The translations under genes were made by a program, and so were the position numbers. The notes under the pieces are model-generated. The model was not told where the DNA came from and searched no databases. It worked only from the letters and a program-made list of their open reading frames with translations. From Holacanthus passer (Eukaryota > Chordata > Actinopteri > Pomacanthidae), in assembly GCA_025331565.1 (NCBI GenBank), contig JAFREQ010000093.1, positions 1,581,001 through 1,645,000 on the forward strand: 64,000 bases of DNA, read 5' to 3'. Shown here piece after piece: positions 22,501-34,285 of this stretch; position 1 is the stretch's first letter; each line of letters starts with the position of its first letter.

Positions 22501-25500
22501 CGTGCTACACCGGACAGTTTGAGAACGGCCTCTTCAACGGCTGCGGGGTGCTGGTCTTCCCCGACAGCTCCAGGTCTGTGCTTCACTTCCTGCTTGAGTT
22601 AAATCACTCATGATTCAGATCATGTAATGTTAGAGTGGTTGAAAAGCTTTTCGTCTGTTTCGTCGGCCTCCGTCTCCTCTGTATCTTCTAATGAAACCAG
22701 CCAGTGGAAATGTGAACATTCAGTTTATCAGCCTCAGAAAAGTCACGAGTGTTAAGAAATGAACAGAGAAGGAAAGAAACTCAGACTGGAGCACAAAATT
22801 AGATCTGTCGTCCTTCGTCCCACATCGTTTCATAAACCACATTCAGATCTGCAGATAGTTCAAAAAAACTCCTGTCTAACCTCTGAACTTTCTTCCTCCC
22901 TGGTTCAGATCGTGTTCCTTTTGTATTTTTATCTGCTCTTCTCTGTTTAGAGGAGGTGAAATGTTCAAATAAAGACAAGGATTAAAAAACAAAGTGTAGC
23001 CTGAAAGAAAAACAGCTGAGGACTTTGAAAACATGTTTTTAAATGTTAAAGGAATATTCCGCAGAAAATCCAACATGTTCCCAGCTCGTCAAATAGGGCA
23101 GCTTGTTTTGTAGCTTTAAACTACGATGTTGGTGTCTGTTTTGCAGACTTGACGAGCGCCTTTAGAAAAGTCGCTGAGGGGAACCTTCAGGTTCATAGTC
23201 AAAGTGTTGGGCTACTGACCAAGCTGCCGCATTTGAAGCGCTGGGAGTGAGAGAACAGGCTGGAAAATCTGTCCTTTGACGATCAAACAGAGTTGAAATG
23301 AGGCTCTGAAAAGTTAATATTTTGCTCCTTCATAGAGAAAAGCTGCTTGGATCCACAGCAGCTACGTTCGATTCCAGTTTAAGGGCCTTTTGAGAAAGTA
23401 GAAAATCTGTTTTGAGCATAAAATCAAATTTTTATCTGAGAAAAAAATCAAATGCAGGTGAATGTGAATGAAGTATGACCCTGATTAATTTGTTTTAAAT
23501 TAATTTGGCTTTCAGTTAATAACTATTTATTATGACTATGTGTCGTTATGAGTCAGTGCTTCTGTATTTTCCTGCCGAAGCTCGAACCCTGAACTCTTGT
23601 GCTCTCTGGCAGCTCGGCCTTGTGTTGGTTTGGCATTGAAGCGATGGGAATCGTATTCAGGCTGTTTGTTGAAAAAAGGCTCGGATTCTGCGCTTTGATT
23701 CCCACTGTTTTATCTCAGCTGTCTGTAAAACTCTGAAACTGAAAGCTCCCAATAACCCAGTGAATAAATACATCACAGGCTTGTTTCCTGCTTTGTAAAA
23801 AATAGCTTTCTCTGCAACGCTGTCGTGTTTGGTTACAAAGACTCATGATGCGCAGACGAGTTCGTTGTGCTGCCTCACATCCTGTATCCTCCTGTGTGTG
23901 TTCTGTATCTTGATGTTGTAGCAGGTCTCAGCAGATTGTGCAGAGAAGCTATAAAAATGCATCTTTTGTCACCTTTTCGTGTGTGATTCTCATGAAACTT
24001 TAAGAAACTGAAAAAGAGCAAATGCATTTTAGACTCTGCCCAACAGACCTGAGCTATGTGCTGCATTTTTCCGCTGCCTTTCTGAGAGTTAAATGTTTGA
24101 GGGAATTTTTATTGCTTCATTTTTAACGTGAGTCGCAAATAGTTTTTTCCATTTTCATCCCTAAAATTTCAAACATTCAAGGCCAATACAGCTGCAGCGA
24201 AGCATTCAAACCTGGGTTATGGCTCCTGTAATGATAAAAGCATTCCTCCTGCTTTTGAAAAACCTGCCTCCTCACAACTCTTTAAATTAAGATTCTCTAT
24301 TGTAGCATTCTGGGAATTGAAGTGTTTTTCTACTTTGTAAATGGGTTTTTATGTGAATGGATTTTTTTGTAGGTATGAAGGTGAATTTGTTCAGGGCAAA
24401 TTTCAAGGAGCCGGCGTCTTCACTCGCTTCGACGGGATGAGGTTCGAGGGCGAGTTTAAAAGCGGGTGTGTGAACGGCTACGGTAAGACCTCACAGCTCA
24501 AGTCAGTTTCCTCAGAAAGGTACAAATGAACGAGAAGACGCCAGGTCTGAAGATCATAAACCTGATTAAACTGTTCTGGTATCATGGTCATCCTGTTCTC
24601 ACAAAACAAGGGAATTTTCAGTCGACACAGTTCATTCGTGTCCCGCTGCTCTTTGTTCTGAAATGTTTTAAAGACTTTTTGATTACATTAAACTGTGAGA
24701 AGTGTTAATTGTCTGGTCTGAAGCCCGCTGTGTGTCTGCGCTGCGAGTCTCCGGGGGTAATCAACACGTTTTTATTTGAAGGCTGCTGAGCGGCCGGGGC
24801 GGAACAATGTGTCGCTGTGACAATCGTTTTTGAGCTTGTATAAATAGAGGTGGGGTAAAAAGATTCCTTCAGTTTCTTCCTGACATCTGACAGCGTGAGA
24901 TCAGAGCTGGGCCAAGTGCCGTTTCCAAAGGAAGGGCTTCGTTCCTGAATGGTTTTTTTAAATGTACTTTTTAGTTAAATATTAAACCAAGTTCAGGTAA
25001 CAGTTAACCTGAACCCAATATATGAAGGAAACAAACAGATGAGAAAACATTAACAAGTCTCAACTCAGCTCATAATGACATATATTTAAAGTAAGGGACT
25101 GGTGAGAGAGTTCACACAGCAGGTTTGTGTCCCTGTTCAGTTTGTCCCAAGAAGACAAAACAAGCACCAGGAAGGATTTTTACGATGTCTGTAGCACAAA
25201 GCCAATAAACACAGTCACCTCTGTCATATAGAGGACACGACAGGTCAAGGGTCAGGTATGATGTGTCCAGTTGTATTTGAAGGTTTTTGTACTTACGACT
25301 GAGATTCAGCACGTGTTTCTTTTTATTACGAGCCACATCGTCTGGTTCCTTCGTACATTTGAAAGGTCCATAAATGTCCTGTTTTCTTTGATGACGTGTC
25401 ACGAGGAGTCTCTCTCCTCCAGGAGTGCTGTCGTTTTCGGACGGCGGCCCCGGTGGCGGTGGCGGCGGCGGCGGCAGCAGCCACGAGGGCCTGTTCGAGA

Positions 25501-25589
25501 CCAACCAGCTGATGAGGAGGGAGAACAGCCAGGGAGCCGTGCAGAGAGCGCAGGCAGCGGCCGCCAAGGCCCGAGCTCTGGCCATGTGA
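16313..25589 (+). CDS. morn4: MORN4, MORN repeat-containing protein 4 (full coding span)
   Basis: The coding sequence joins 16313-16379, 22459-22573, 24373-24482 and 25423-25589 (459 bases, 152 residues; human MORN4 has 146). Frame is preserved across all four exons. The protein starts MTLTRGSFSY and has four tandem MORN repeats beginning at Y16, Y39, Y62 and F85, each of the form Y/F-x-G-x-F/W. A C-terminal tail follows with EGLFETN and VQRAQ words, as in MORN4. Human MORN4 binds class III myosin tails and reaches filopodium tips; its fly relative retinophilin acts in photoreceptors (known). Unusual features are a GC splice donor after exon 1 of the coding region, an insertion around a run of eight glycines (about residues 106-117), and many substitutions in a protein I remember as strongly conserved. 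A diverged fish duplicate is possible. It faces HOGA1 tail to tail. Confidence 0.88.
18429..18669 (+). mobile_element. MITE-like element with CAACCCTGATTCC ends, copy A
   Basis: The left end reads CAACCCTGATTCCA and the right end TTTTTGGAATCAGGTTTGT, which are imperfect terminal inverted repeats. The interior shares blocks with the better copy at 42547-42986, for example CTTCATTGATTTT and GAATTTGATGC-AGCAAC. The element is 240 bp and non-coding. Flanking TA duplication is no longer clear. Confidence 0.7.
18683..19000. repeat. Fold-back palindromic region
   Basis: A perfect 19-bp hairpin (18899-18917 with 18925-18943, 7-base loop) sits inside larger imperfect inverted arms. The arm at 18818-18850 (CTTTCAATCATATCACACGA) pairs with 18967-18997 (reading CTCGTGATGTGATTGAAAG). 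A direct relative of the left arm lies at 18683-18716 (GGATCATATCACATGATC). The arrangement resembles a non-autonomous fold-back element. Confidence 0.65.
21455..21710 (+). mobile_element. L2-like LINE 3' remnant
   Basis: TTTGATTATTGTAACAATCT resembles the DYCNS region near the end of L2-type reverse transcriptases, followed by words resembling RLQ-x-QKSAA. After a gap comes a tail-like GTGAAGCACTTTGTCACATT and ATTGATTTTGATTGATAAAG, as in the 3' ends of fish L2 elements. It is heavily decayed and has no usable frame. The family assignment is from remembered patterns. Confidence 0.5.
22459..22573 (+). CDS. morn4: MORN4 coding exon 2
   Basis: Encodes the end of MORN repeat 1 and all of repeat 2 (LRHGLGQLTFSDG, then YTGQFENGLFNGCGVLVF), ending with two bases of R61. 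The acceptor is TTTGCCGCTGCAG, with AG at 22457-22458. The donor is CCAG|GTCTGT, GT at 22574-22575, weak at +3 but correctly phased. Confidence 0.9.
22574..24372 (+). other. MORN4 intron 3
   Basis: AT-rich intron with no recognised element or exon. It ends in a good polypyrimidine tract and TTTTTTTGTAG. Confidence 0.8.
24373..24482 (+). CDS. morn4: MORN4 coding exon 3
   Basis: Encodes YEGEFVQGKFQGAGVFTRF (MORN repeat 3) and FEGEFKSGCVNGYG (start of repeat 4). The acceptor AG is at 24371-24372 and the consensus donor CTACG|GTAAGA begins at 24483. The exon ends in phase 1. Confidence 0.9.
24483..25422 (+). other. MORN4 intron 4
   Basis: No element recognised. The 3' end has a CT-rich tract and TCTCTCCTCCAG before exon 4. 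Open frames overlapping the end of the intron on the minus strand are antisense shadows of the glycine-rich exon. Confidence 0.8.
25423..25589 (+). CDS. morn4: MORN4 coding exon 4 with stop
   Basis: Encodes VLSFSDGGP, a run of eight glycines, SSHEGLFETNQLMRREN and VQRAQAAAAKARALAM, stop TGA at 25587-25589. Human MORN4 has a much shorter HGIPRNEGLFENNKLLRRE segment here, so the glycine run is an insertion between the last MORN repeat and the conserved EGLFE tail. The exon is GC-rich with GGC codons throughout the run. Confidence 0.88.
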
Positions 25590-26660
25590 CCGGACTACAT
25601 CACCCACAGTGCCCCAGCGACAGGATCATCCTCCCCCATCGTCCTCCTCTCGGTCTGATCAGCTGATTGTGTTATTTATGAAGAGATTCGTCTCATTCTG
25701 GGTTATTTTCTGAGCTTTAGTTCTTGTTCCTGCAGTATCGTCTGGAGGAGAAATCAATGGCTCCAGTAAGCTGATATGTGTTCGCTGTATATAATTCTTT
25801 GTTTTTTTGTTTTTTTTAGAAAGCCACTGATTCAGGATCAGCCGAGCCAAACACAGATTAACTGTTCAGTCAACACACTGGTGCTAAATCTGCGTCAGGC
25901 TCAGCCGACCTGACGAAACACAACTCTGGAGTCAAAAGTGCATATGAGCGTTTTCCAGTAAACATTGATTTGGCGATTTTCATGTCAGAGACTTCGGGTC
26001 GAAACTGGGCTGAATTTGGTTAAAAGGTTTCTACGTAGAGTTAAAGTTCAGTAGTGTTTTATAGAATCTGAATCTCAGCTCTGATTCCACACATCAAATC
26101 TCTGATTCTAATTAGTTTCAACATTTGTGAGTAATTAAAATTATAAATAACTAAAACTCAAAGAATCAATTTACATCTGTAATTATCTTTTGTTTCCTGA
26201 GATGGAGGAACTTTTTCTTGGCAGTCTAATTAATGTTCACAAACTGTAGCTACAACCTGAAAATGAGATGAGCTGCAGAAGATAGAAACGTGTCTGAGGC
26301 GTCAAAATAGCAGCTGTAACTTTTCCACACTTTATCATTGACAACTTGTGGAGGAGCCAATTCAAAGCTATTGAACAGCCAATAAGCTGAAAGTATTGAT
26401 ACGATGTGTGTGAGAGTTCTGACTGCTGAATTTGAATTTGAAGACTGTGCTGTGATAATATTAACCTGACAACAGCAGGAAGTGTCATGTTAGCCTTCAG
26501 TCTGATCTCGTTACTAATGGAATCAACATTAATTCCTGGCAGCTAATGTTGCCTGAATTATTTGCACATTATTAATGACATAAGATTTAAGATCAGAGGT
26601 TAGTGAATCTGGGAATTTTCCCAACTTGGAACCGTCATGGATCCAAATAATAAAACGTTC
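25590..26660 (+). other. Probable MORN4 3' untranslated region
   Basis: No further frame is supported. The first clear AATAAA signal on the plus strand is at 26649-26654, giving a 3' UTR of about 1.1 kb if it is used. A weaker or variant signal closer to the stop cannot be excluded. Confidence 0.45.
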
Positions 26661-28924
26661 TTTTCAGCTAAATTTCGCCCACTTTTAACTTGAACTTCAA
26701 AATATATTTTAACCTTCAAATTGCCAGATCGGTGCTCGCTGGGTTTCCTGCCTTCCTGTTAAAAGACTCATTTTGCCGACGGTGCTCTGGTATTTAAATG
26801 GTTTACTTTAAGTTGGCAGACTGTCAGAAGGGCGTAGATCTGGTGAAGCAAAGTCAAAGTGAGTTGCTGTTTTCTTTCACTCAGTGCCGTTACAGCTCAG
26901 TCTGATCACAGATCAGCGGGAACATCCCCCTCAGTGCCACCACACAGTGCCAACAGGCGGCAGCTGATCCCGAATCAGTGGCTCGTCGGGAAAGAGGAAG
27001 TCGGGGGGGTTGAGGATGGGGGTGAACGGCGGAGAAAATGCCTGCAGTGTCCAGGATGCAGTAATGAGTGCAATTTCTGTTTTGGAGGTGCAATTTGATA
27101 ATAACGTGCAATTTCTGCCTGAAAGCAAGATTCCTCCTCCAGCAGGTTTCTTTGTCTGCAAAAGAGGCTCTGTGGGTCAAAGGGAGGCTCATCTGGTGAA
27201 ATGGAAGCTGGGCGTCAGACGACTCTCTGAACTCCAGGGTTTCATTCCAGAAATAACCTTTTTTTTTCCATGTGAAATTCGATATTTTTAAAAACATAAT
27301 TTGTAAATTTGATCAGGAATCCATCATATGATTTACCTTGATGTCAGGATTCATTTACCAAAACAAGACTAAATTATTTCAGATGTGTTTTTGAAATGAA
27401 ACTCTTTCTTTCACTCGGCTCACGTTTGGCCTGGGAGCCAAAAACACTTTTTTTTTTTTTTCTACTTTTCACGTCCCTGATTGAAGACGTCACATTCAGT
27501 GTTTAGTGTTTGTGTATAAATCACCAAAAATCACCCCCGCCCCCGTCAGAGGAGGGGGGAGAAAAAAAAGGTGTAAGCATCACTGTTGTGAACTTAACAA
27601 AGCTTGTGATAAGCTCTAACACATGTTTCATCCGTGCGTCGTGCCTGCTGGGAATCGGCGTCCGTCTGTGTAATGAGACCGGTGTGTAGACGTACCGTGT
27701 GTGTGTGTGTAGTCGTACTGTGGGTCGGCGGGTGGGTGGGGTATTAAATGGGAAACGGAGTTAATTGTCGTTATGTGATTATCTTGGAGTGCGATTAATT
27801 TAGGATGTGGTTTCGGGGGCTGATGTCTTCCCCGCTGACCAATTTGACAGCGACGTGGAAAACAGTGAGACTGATGGAGGCATCTCACACCTTTTAATTG
27901 GCTCTGGGATTCGAGCAGAGACGCCGTTAAATGACTGTTGCCTTTAGCTGAGGTGGTTTTCAGACCGGGGGGGTTGTGATATGCACTTCAGTGATCTGTC
28001 AGTCTCGGACACTGTGTTATTACCAGGCAAAGACCTTGTGACTCTTTTTTTTCTAACATGAACTCAACGATCCCTCGTTCCTTCGCAGCTTGAGAAAACA
28101 GTTCGGGATCATGAACCCTTTAAAACGCACCTTAAAAAAAAAAAAAAAATCTAAAATCTCAACTTGAAAAGTTGCCGTTTGATATTAACATAAAAGGTTT
28201 TCACTCAGCAGCAGCAGTCGTCATGAGGAGGAACACTGTCCACGGTCGACGTGACTGATTTCATGTTTCACTGTGACGAGTCTCCGAGATGTCGAAATCC
28301 ACCCTGAAACAGAATTCATCCATTTTCTTCCACCTGATCAAAATAGAGCTGAGTGTTTCTCTGTGAAATCTGTCAAGCTGAATATCGTCACTCAGCTCCG
28401 TCACTAAATTAAGAGAACGCTTGAAAATCCACATTTACGGTGGAGGTTGTTTTCTGCTTCAGCCATGAAGAAACCTAACGATCAACATTCATCATCAACA
28501 GAGCAAAATCGAGACCTCAGCCGTGTTTTTAAGGACACAACTGTTATCGAAGCTCATCCAGTGTAACAGCTGATTCAAAGGAAGTCTTTATCTGAACATT
28601 CTGTTTCAGAGGTGATTTCAGTCAGAGGAGACTCGATGCCTTTTAAATGGCTTATTGTAACTAAACATGTCAGTTTTGAGGTTGTCTGGATTTTTTCATT
28701 GAGGCTTTATGACTGTTTATTTTACACCAGGACTCTGTTGTTGTTTTTATCTCAACATCTTAAGTTGAATGTAAAACTTGATTTTTCCTCTCTGTGTGTT
28801 TTAAGAGGCAAAGTCTGCGCCGAGAAAAAAAATGTTTACGTACTTGTGTCACTTGGTCTCCACACGCGTGTGTGAGGACTGGAGGTGTAATCCGTGTCAT
28901 TATTGTCATTAGATCCACAGTGTT

Positions 28925-28964
<40 letters not shown>

Positions 28965-30513
28965 AAGCGTGTGCCGGCCTGATGTATGGCGCAAACAAAG
29001 CCAAACCCATGACCATAATCACCACTCGAATGGGAAAATAAGGAAAATAAGGAAAAAGCGTTCGATGGCTCTGGTGTTCAACAAGTGAGCGACTGGAAAT
29101 GAAAAGAAAAAAACGACACAGAGGGAGTTTTAACAAGTGCCTGAAAAAAAACCCTTCTTCTACTGTGCTTTGAATACTTTGAATACTGTCTGACTGTTTT
29201 ACTAACTTTTTCTTAAGTGTCACTGTTTTTTTAAAGCTACTCGTCTTTTCTCTGCTTAATGGAGGAAAGGAAGAAAGACAGTGTGGGCTGTGGAGGACGG
29301 CGGTCGAGCGGTAACACGTCACACAGTCTGATGACTAACGACACGACGACTCGCTGCAGACCTCCGTCTGCTCTGGGATCAGTTTTAGGCAGAACGGCTG
29401 ATTTCAGATATCTGGAAGACGGAAAGTGAAACAGTAGATGTGACGACGTTTACGTTAAAGCTTTGAAAATTGTTCAGGAGATATTTTAAATTTCAACGAC
29501 AGAAGAAATGAAATGATTCAGGTCCCACATTAACTGATTTTATTTTGAAAGTGATGTTGATTTAGTTATTTAACACATGAAGATAAGTTTATTCCTCACG
29601 GTCGTATAAAGTCATTGACCAGACGGGGAAGGTCTGATGGAAGACACGGCTGAGTTGCATCATGGGAACTGTAGGAGTCTGACTCATACTAAAGACTAAA
29701 ATCAATCATCTCGGCCTCTTCAATTTGGACCATTTAAAAAACGTGTGACAGGCCAACAGGTGTGTGGAGGCTGCTGATTGGATTAACTGATCAAAGCGAT
29801 CAGGATTCTCAGATGGAGTTTGCTCACTTGTTATAACAAAGTCTACATCGTGTATTTATATTTTACAAAAAGTGCATTTCCTGAAACGGAGCACTTAATT
29901 GTGAAACTAAGTTGAGGACACAGTAAAGACAATCTCAGATTAAAGGCTTTCAAACACATCTTCCTTCAGTAAATGGAGTTGACTCAGGTGTCGTTCATGA
30001 CCGACGTGCACGGACATTCAGAGCTCTTATCGAAGTTCAGCTGATTGTTTCTGGTCAATCAGCTTCAGCGTCTTGAATTTGAAACTAGATTTTTGCATAA
30101 AAGTCAGCTACAGTTAAACTTGAACAAACCTGAACGACCAGAACGTCTCTAAAATCTTCCAGTAAATAAAATCTAGATAATGTGGGACCTGTGGAACAAA
30201 CGCTGTGACGCACGTTTCACTCGGGGCTTCGTCCTCGTTCTGGCACCTTTAAACACTGAAACAGCATCTGAACACAGAAACCTGAGGCCCGATGTTCTCA
30301 CAAAGCCATAATGTCACTTTTGTTGTTTTGGATGAATTTGTTGTAAGATGATGATGTCACGGGAAAAAAAACGCAGTATTTGGGCTTTGAGAGGAACAAT
30401 AAAGAAAATGCATGAAATTCAACGTGGAGCTTTTTGTGTGTTTCTGTGTCGAGCAGAAGGTGAGAGGCCACTGAAACCACCAAACAATGAAAGGTACACA
30501 CCAGCACGAGTCA

Positions 30514-30553
<40 letters not shown>

Positions 30554-32560
30554 ACGGAGGGATTTTGAACTCTGGTCACACACCTCGGCAGGTCTGGTGA
30601 TTATTTGTGGAGCTCGGCTGTCAGAGACCCCCTCCGTCCTCCCTTCCCCCCACCCACTCCCTGCTCTGCTGTCACTAAAATAGCTTCAAGGTGTGTTTAG
30701 GTTGGACTTTAACCCCTCCGCCTCTTTCGTCTCCTTGGAAACTGTCCAGAGTTCCCTTAATTTCTATCATCTCAATCTCAAGTGCTGCAGCAGTTTTGCC
30801 TATTTGCCCCTAATCATAGAGCCTGTTGCCATGGCAAAGTATTTAAATATGCTCTGCAGATCATCTTCACCTAACACACCAGAAGTGGCAGCCGTGCGAG
30901 AGTGTGTATGTTCTTTTGTTCCTTCCACTCAAAATGAATTCCTTCCTCCCTCAACCTCACATCTGACTCTCTTTCTTAAAATTAATTTTCCAAACATATG
31001 ATTTCTCTTTGCTCTCCTCCCGCTATTCCCTCGGTCCGACTCCCGCCGGGAGGGATCTCCTATTTTCTATTTCACGCCTTCCTTAAAGAGAGGAGGCTTT
31101 GTCTGTTATCTTATCGCCGGAGCTTCACGGCTCCCAAAAGCTTTGGCCATGTTTAGAGAAGGAAGTGCGCGCGGCATACTGATAAGAGAGGCCCGGCGCT
31201 GCGGACGCACGCTGTCGCTGTGCACGAAATAAAAACTGGCAGTCGAACAGAAAACAGAAGAGAAAACAGGCTGGTTTTAATTGCTCTGGGTTCCCAACAC
31301 TCTCAACGGCACATTCGGGACTGTGTGTGTGTGTGTTTGAGTGTAAACATGCATGTATGAGTGCGCTGGGGGACGTATGGATATAATAGGTGTGTTCGTC
31401 TGCTAAATAAAAATTTCAGCAGCTCTTCCTCTTCCTCTCTGAGCTGCAGCTGGAGGAGGAGGAGGAGGAGGGTTAGACAGATACATCAGACCGACTCCTT
31501 CTTATTAAAAATCATATATCAGCGGCTTCTCACAGCTGCTCACCTACAAGAAAACATGAGTCTGGCTTCAGTGGCTTCTTTGTTCTCAGGAGATTTGTGA
31601 TCATCTTTTGAAGATCATTGATTAGTATTGAGGATTGAAAAGAAGTGGCCGACTGGTTGAGACTCAAAACCATCTAACTGCAATGTTCCTGTTTAAATTA
31701 TGGCTGTGACCTTTGTTGCATCTCATACAAGCAAAATTTTTAAAATATGGATTCACTGCAAAACATTCTTGGCCCATTTCTCTGTTTTCTATCAGATTAG
31801 ATTAAATATATTTGGGCTTTGGACGGTAGTTGGGCTCTGGGATTAACTGGCCTTGACCCTCAGTACAGCTACATATTCCAAAAAACACTGAGACTGTTGA
31901 AGTATATATAACCACATGCAGTACAGTCCACTATACGCCGCCATGTTGTCCCTGATTAGTGTCATTATATCCCGTATATTGGACTCCCACAATGCACGCA
32001 TACAATCGATGGTCAGAAGCTGGGAGCTAAATGCCAACATGCAGCGCACATACAGAGAAACAGACAAATTTAGATGATGGAAGGAGCGACCTGAGCATTT
32101 GTTGCCTGTGTAGAAGACTATACACTTCTTTATGACCTGCTGAATACTGAGCCAACCATTTGAACCCAACAATGGTTAAAAAAGTTGTGGGTATAAACAT
32201 ATTGTGCGACTTGTGCGTTTTTGATTTAGAAAAAAAATGATTAAAAATCCTCAGAATTCACTGGAGTCTGATGCAGATTTTTCTCTTCGCGCGATCAAGT
32301 CAAGTCCTTATTGCACTCGTCTCCCTCGGGCAAGTCATCAAAGCACATCTTGATTTTAAGACCAGGACACATTAATTTTACGGTTATATTTTAACATTTC
32401 AACACACCACCGCCTTCTCCCTGCAGCTGCTCCGGGCACAGAGCGGAAGAAAAGAGCGGAGGCTGAGCAGATTGAAGGAGGGCGAGAGGGATGGAGTCGC
32501 ATGTGTAAATGTTGGAGAGGAGGAATAACACTTGAGCTCAGCTAACAGACCCGAGGAAAC

Positions 32561-32593
32561 GAGGAGGGAGGAGGGAGGAGGGAGGAGGGACGG
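32561..32593 (+). repeat. GAGGAGG tandem repeat with G-quadruplex pattern
   Basis: Four or more GGG runs are separated by AGGA spacers, which fits the classical quadruplex pattern on the plus strand. It is a short tandem array with units of 7 bases. Confidence 0.75.
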
Positions 32594-32781
32594 GAGCGCC
32601 GAGGGATGTGAAGACATGATCTACATATTCAACATTTTGAGCCCCATCAAGGGAAAATCCACACGTTGCTCAGATCTCATCCATCTGCAGCGTTCGCTGG
32701 ATTCAAGCAGCTATTTTGTGTTGAAACAGACTTTTTGTTCTTCGGCTCAAACGAGTTTGAACTTGAGTCTTCAGCAGCGGA

Positions 32782-33340
32782 GGAATGTAACTAATTACTC
32801 AAGTATTGTATCTAAATACTGGAGTATTTGCTTTTTATGCCACTTTCTGGGTACTTTAAATATAAATACAGCTTTAGATACTTTGAAGAGCTTCTAAAAT
32901 ATGTTTTGTTGTAAGCGATTACTTGATTGACAGAAGACGAAATATTTTGATTGTCGAGTATTTTTTCACGCAAAAATATTTCATGATTCCAGCTTCTGAA
33001 ATGTGATGATTTACTGCTTTTCCTTATAACTGTTTTAATGATCATTTATATATTAATAATATCTTTTTTTAATAGTTGAGTTTTGGATTATTGGTTGGAA
33101 AACAAACATTCAGAAGGTGTCACTATTGTCTGATATTTTACAAACCAAACAATCAATCGAATTGATTACTTGAGAAAATAATCAGCAGATTGATCCATAA
33201 TGCTGCTTTAGACATTGAAGCATCAATCTGCATTGAGTGCTTTTAATAGTTCAAGTCAATGCAGGACTTTCACTTGTAATGGAGCATTTTTTTCAGTCCT
33301 TTTACTTAAGGAAACAATGTGAATACTTCCTGTCATTCAG
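32782..33340 (+). repeat. Dispersed fish repeat (ACTCAAGTA family), split by an insertion
   Basis: The left part (32782-32900) has GGAATGTAACTAATTACTCA and AGTATTTGCTTTTTATGCCA. The right part (about 33255-33340) has CAATGCAGGACTTTCACTTG and CTTTTACTTAAG. These are the two ends of one abundant fish repeat. Between them lies an unrelated dispersed repeat (32905-33205). A second, partial copy is at 55226-55420. Confidence 0.6.
32905..33205 (+). repeat. Dispersed fish repeat (TTAGTTGCAGC-terminus family), copy 5, nested
   Basis: It carries ATTCCAGCTTCTGAAATGTG and TTTACAAACCAAACAATCAA words, then AATAATCAGCAGATTGATCC, in the order of the family. It sits inside the repeat at 32782-33340, so it is the younger insertion. 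Confidence 0.6.
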
Positions 33341-34154
33341 CTTCATCTTACAAAATAAAAGCACAGCATGTGACTTGAGGTGAAACTGGAATCTCTGTAT
33401 CTTCTACAGTCGATTCGTCCTTGTGACTTTTGAACAACGGTGCAAAACCTTCACTGGAACTTTACCTGCAGTTCAGCTGGAGGCAGCAGGATGTGGTTCG
33501 GCCGACCCGACGCTCCCTGCGAATCGTTCAACACCTGAGCAGAAGCAGGAACTACAGAGAGTCAGAGAGTCTGAGGAGCCGAGACAATTCAGCAAATTAG
33601 TCCGATAACGGATTAAACAAAACTAAGAGTGAAGAGTAAAGTGTTCTTTAATCTCTGGAGCACGACAACAAGTGTGAAGCGGCAGGCTCACAGACTGTGT
33701 GGGCAGCGAGCTTCATCAAATTACTTTACTCACATTTAAAGCATAATTCGATCGCTGCTGCACATTTGCTCCAAGAATTTTGTTTTCTCCTGTTGATAAA
33801 ATCGGCAGATCGGTGGCGGTTTGAGAAACAAGACGTAGCTCTGACACATCTACTATCAGCACAAAGACTAAGGCGCACTTTCAAACAAAATGTCAAACAC
33901 TTTGCCTCAGTCGGACGAACGTCTCGCCTGTTTGAGCCTCTCTTCTCACCCGGGCACCAAAATACAAAGGGGCAAAGTGAATTTCAATGTTGGGAAAATA
34001 TCAAACTGTCAAAGCTTGAGTTGGTTGTTGCTCAAAAAAAAGGCCCATGATGTTTTTACCATGTTCATGTGCTGCAACATTTACTAATTAGCAGTACACA
34101 AAAAGTAGAAGTAGCAGTGTATCTGAGACTGACGGGATGCTCTGCATGTATCCA

Positions 34155-34285
34155 GTCAGGTCAAACTTTGACTCACCAAAGTCGTTAGGATTCATCCACT
34201 GGGCACCACGAACGTCTTTCACGGTCCATCTGATAGTTGAGATATTTCAGTCTGGACCAAAGACAGACAGACGGACGACAAACTG
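34155..34285 (+). repeat. Dispersed repeat (TTGAGATATTTCAGTCTGGA family), copy 1
   Basis: GATATTTCAGTCTGGACCAAAG followed by GACAGACGGACGAC is shared with the copy at 41095-41315. The preceding word TTAGGATTCATCCACTGGGC is also family-like, as is part of 46735-46840. It is probably a LINE or SINE-derived fish repeat and is non-coding. Confidence 0.55.

Noticed and set aside
26859..27297. Overlapping frames just past the MORN4 3' UTR
   Set aside because: They are short, present on both strands and without recognisable domains. No promoter or splice context was seen.
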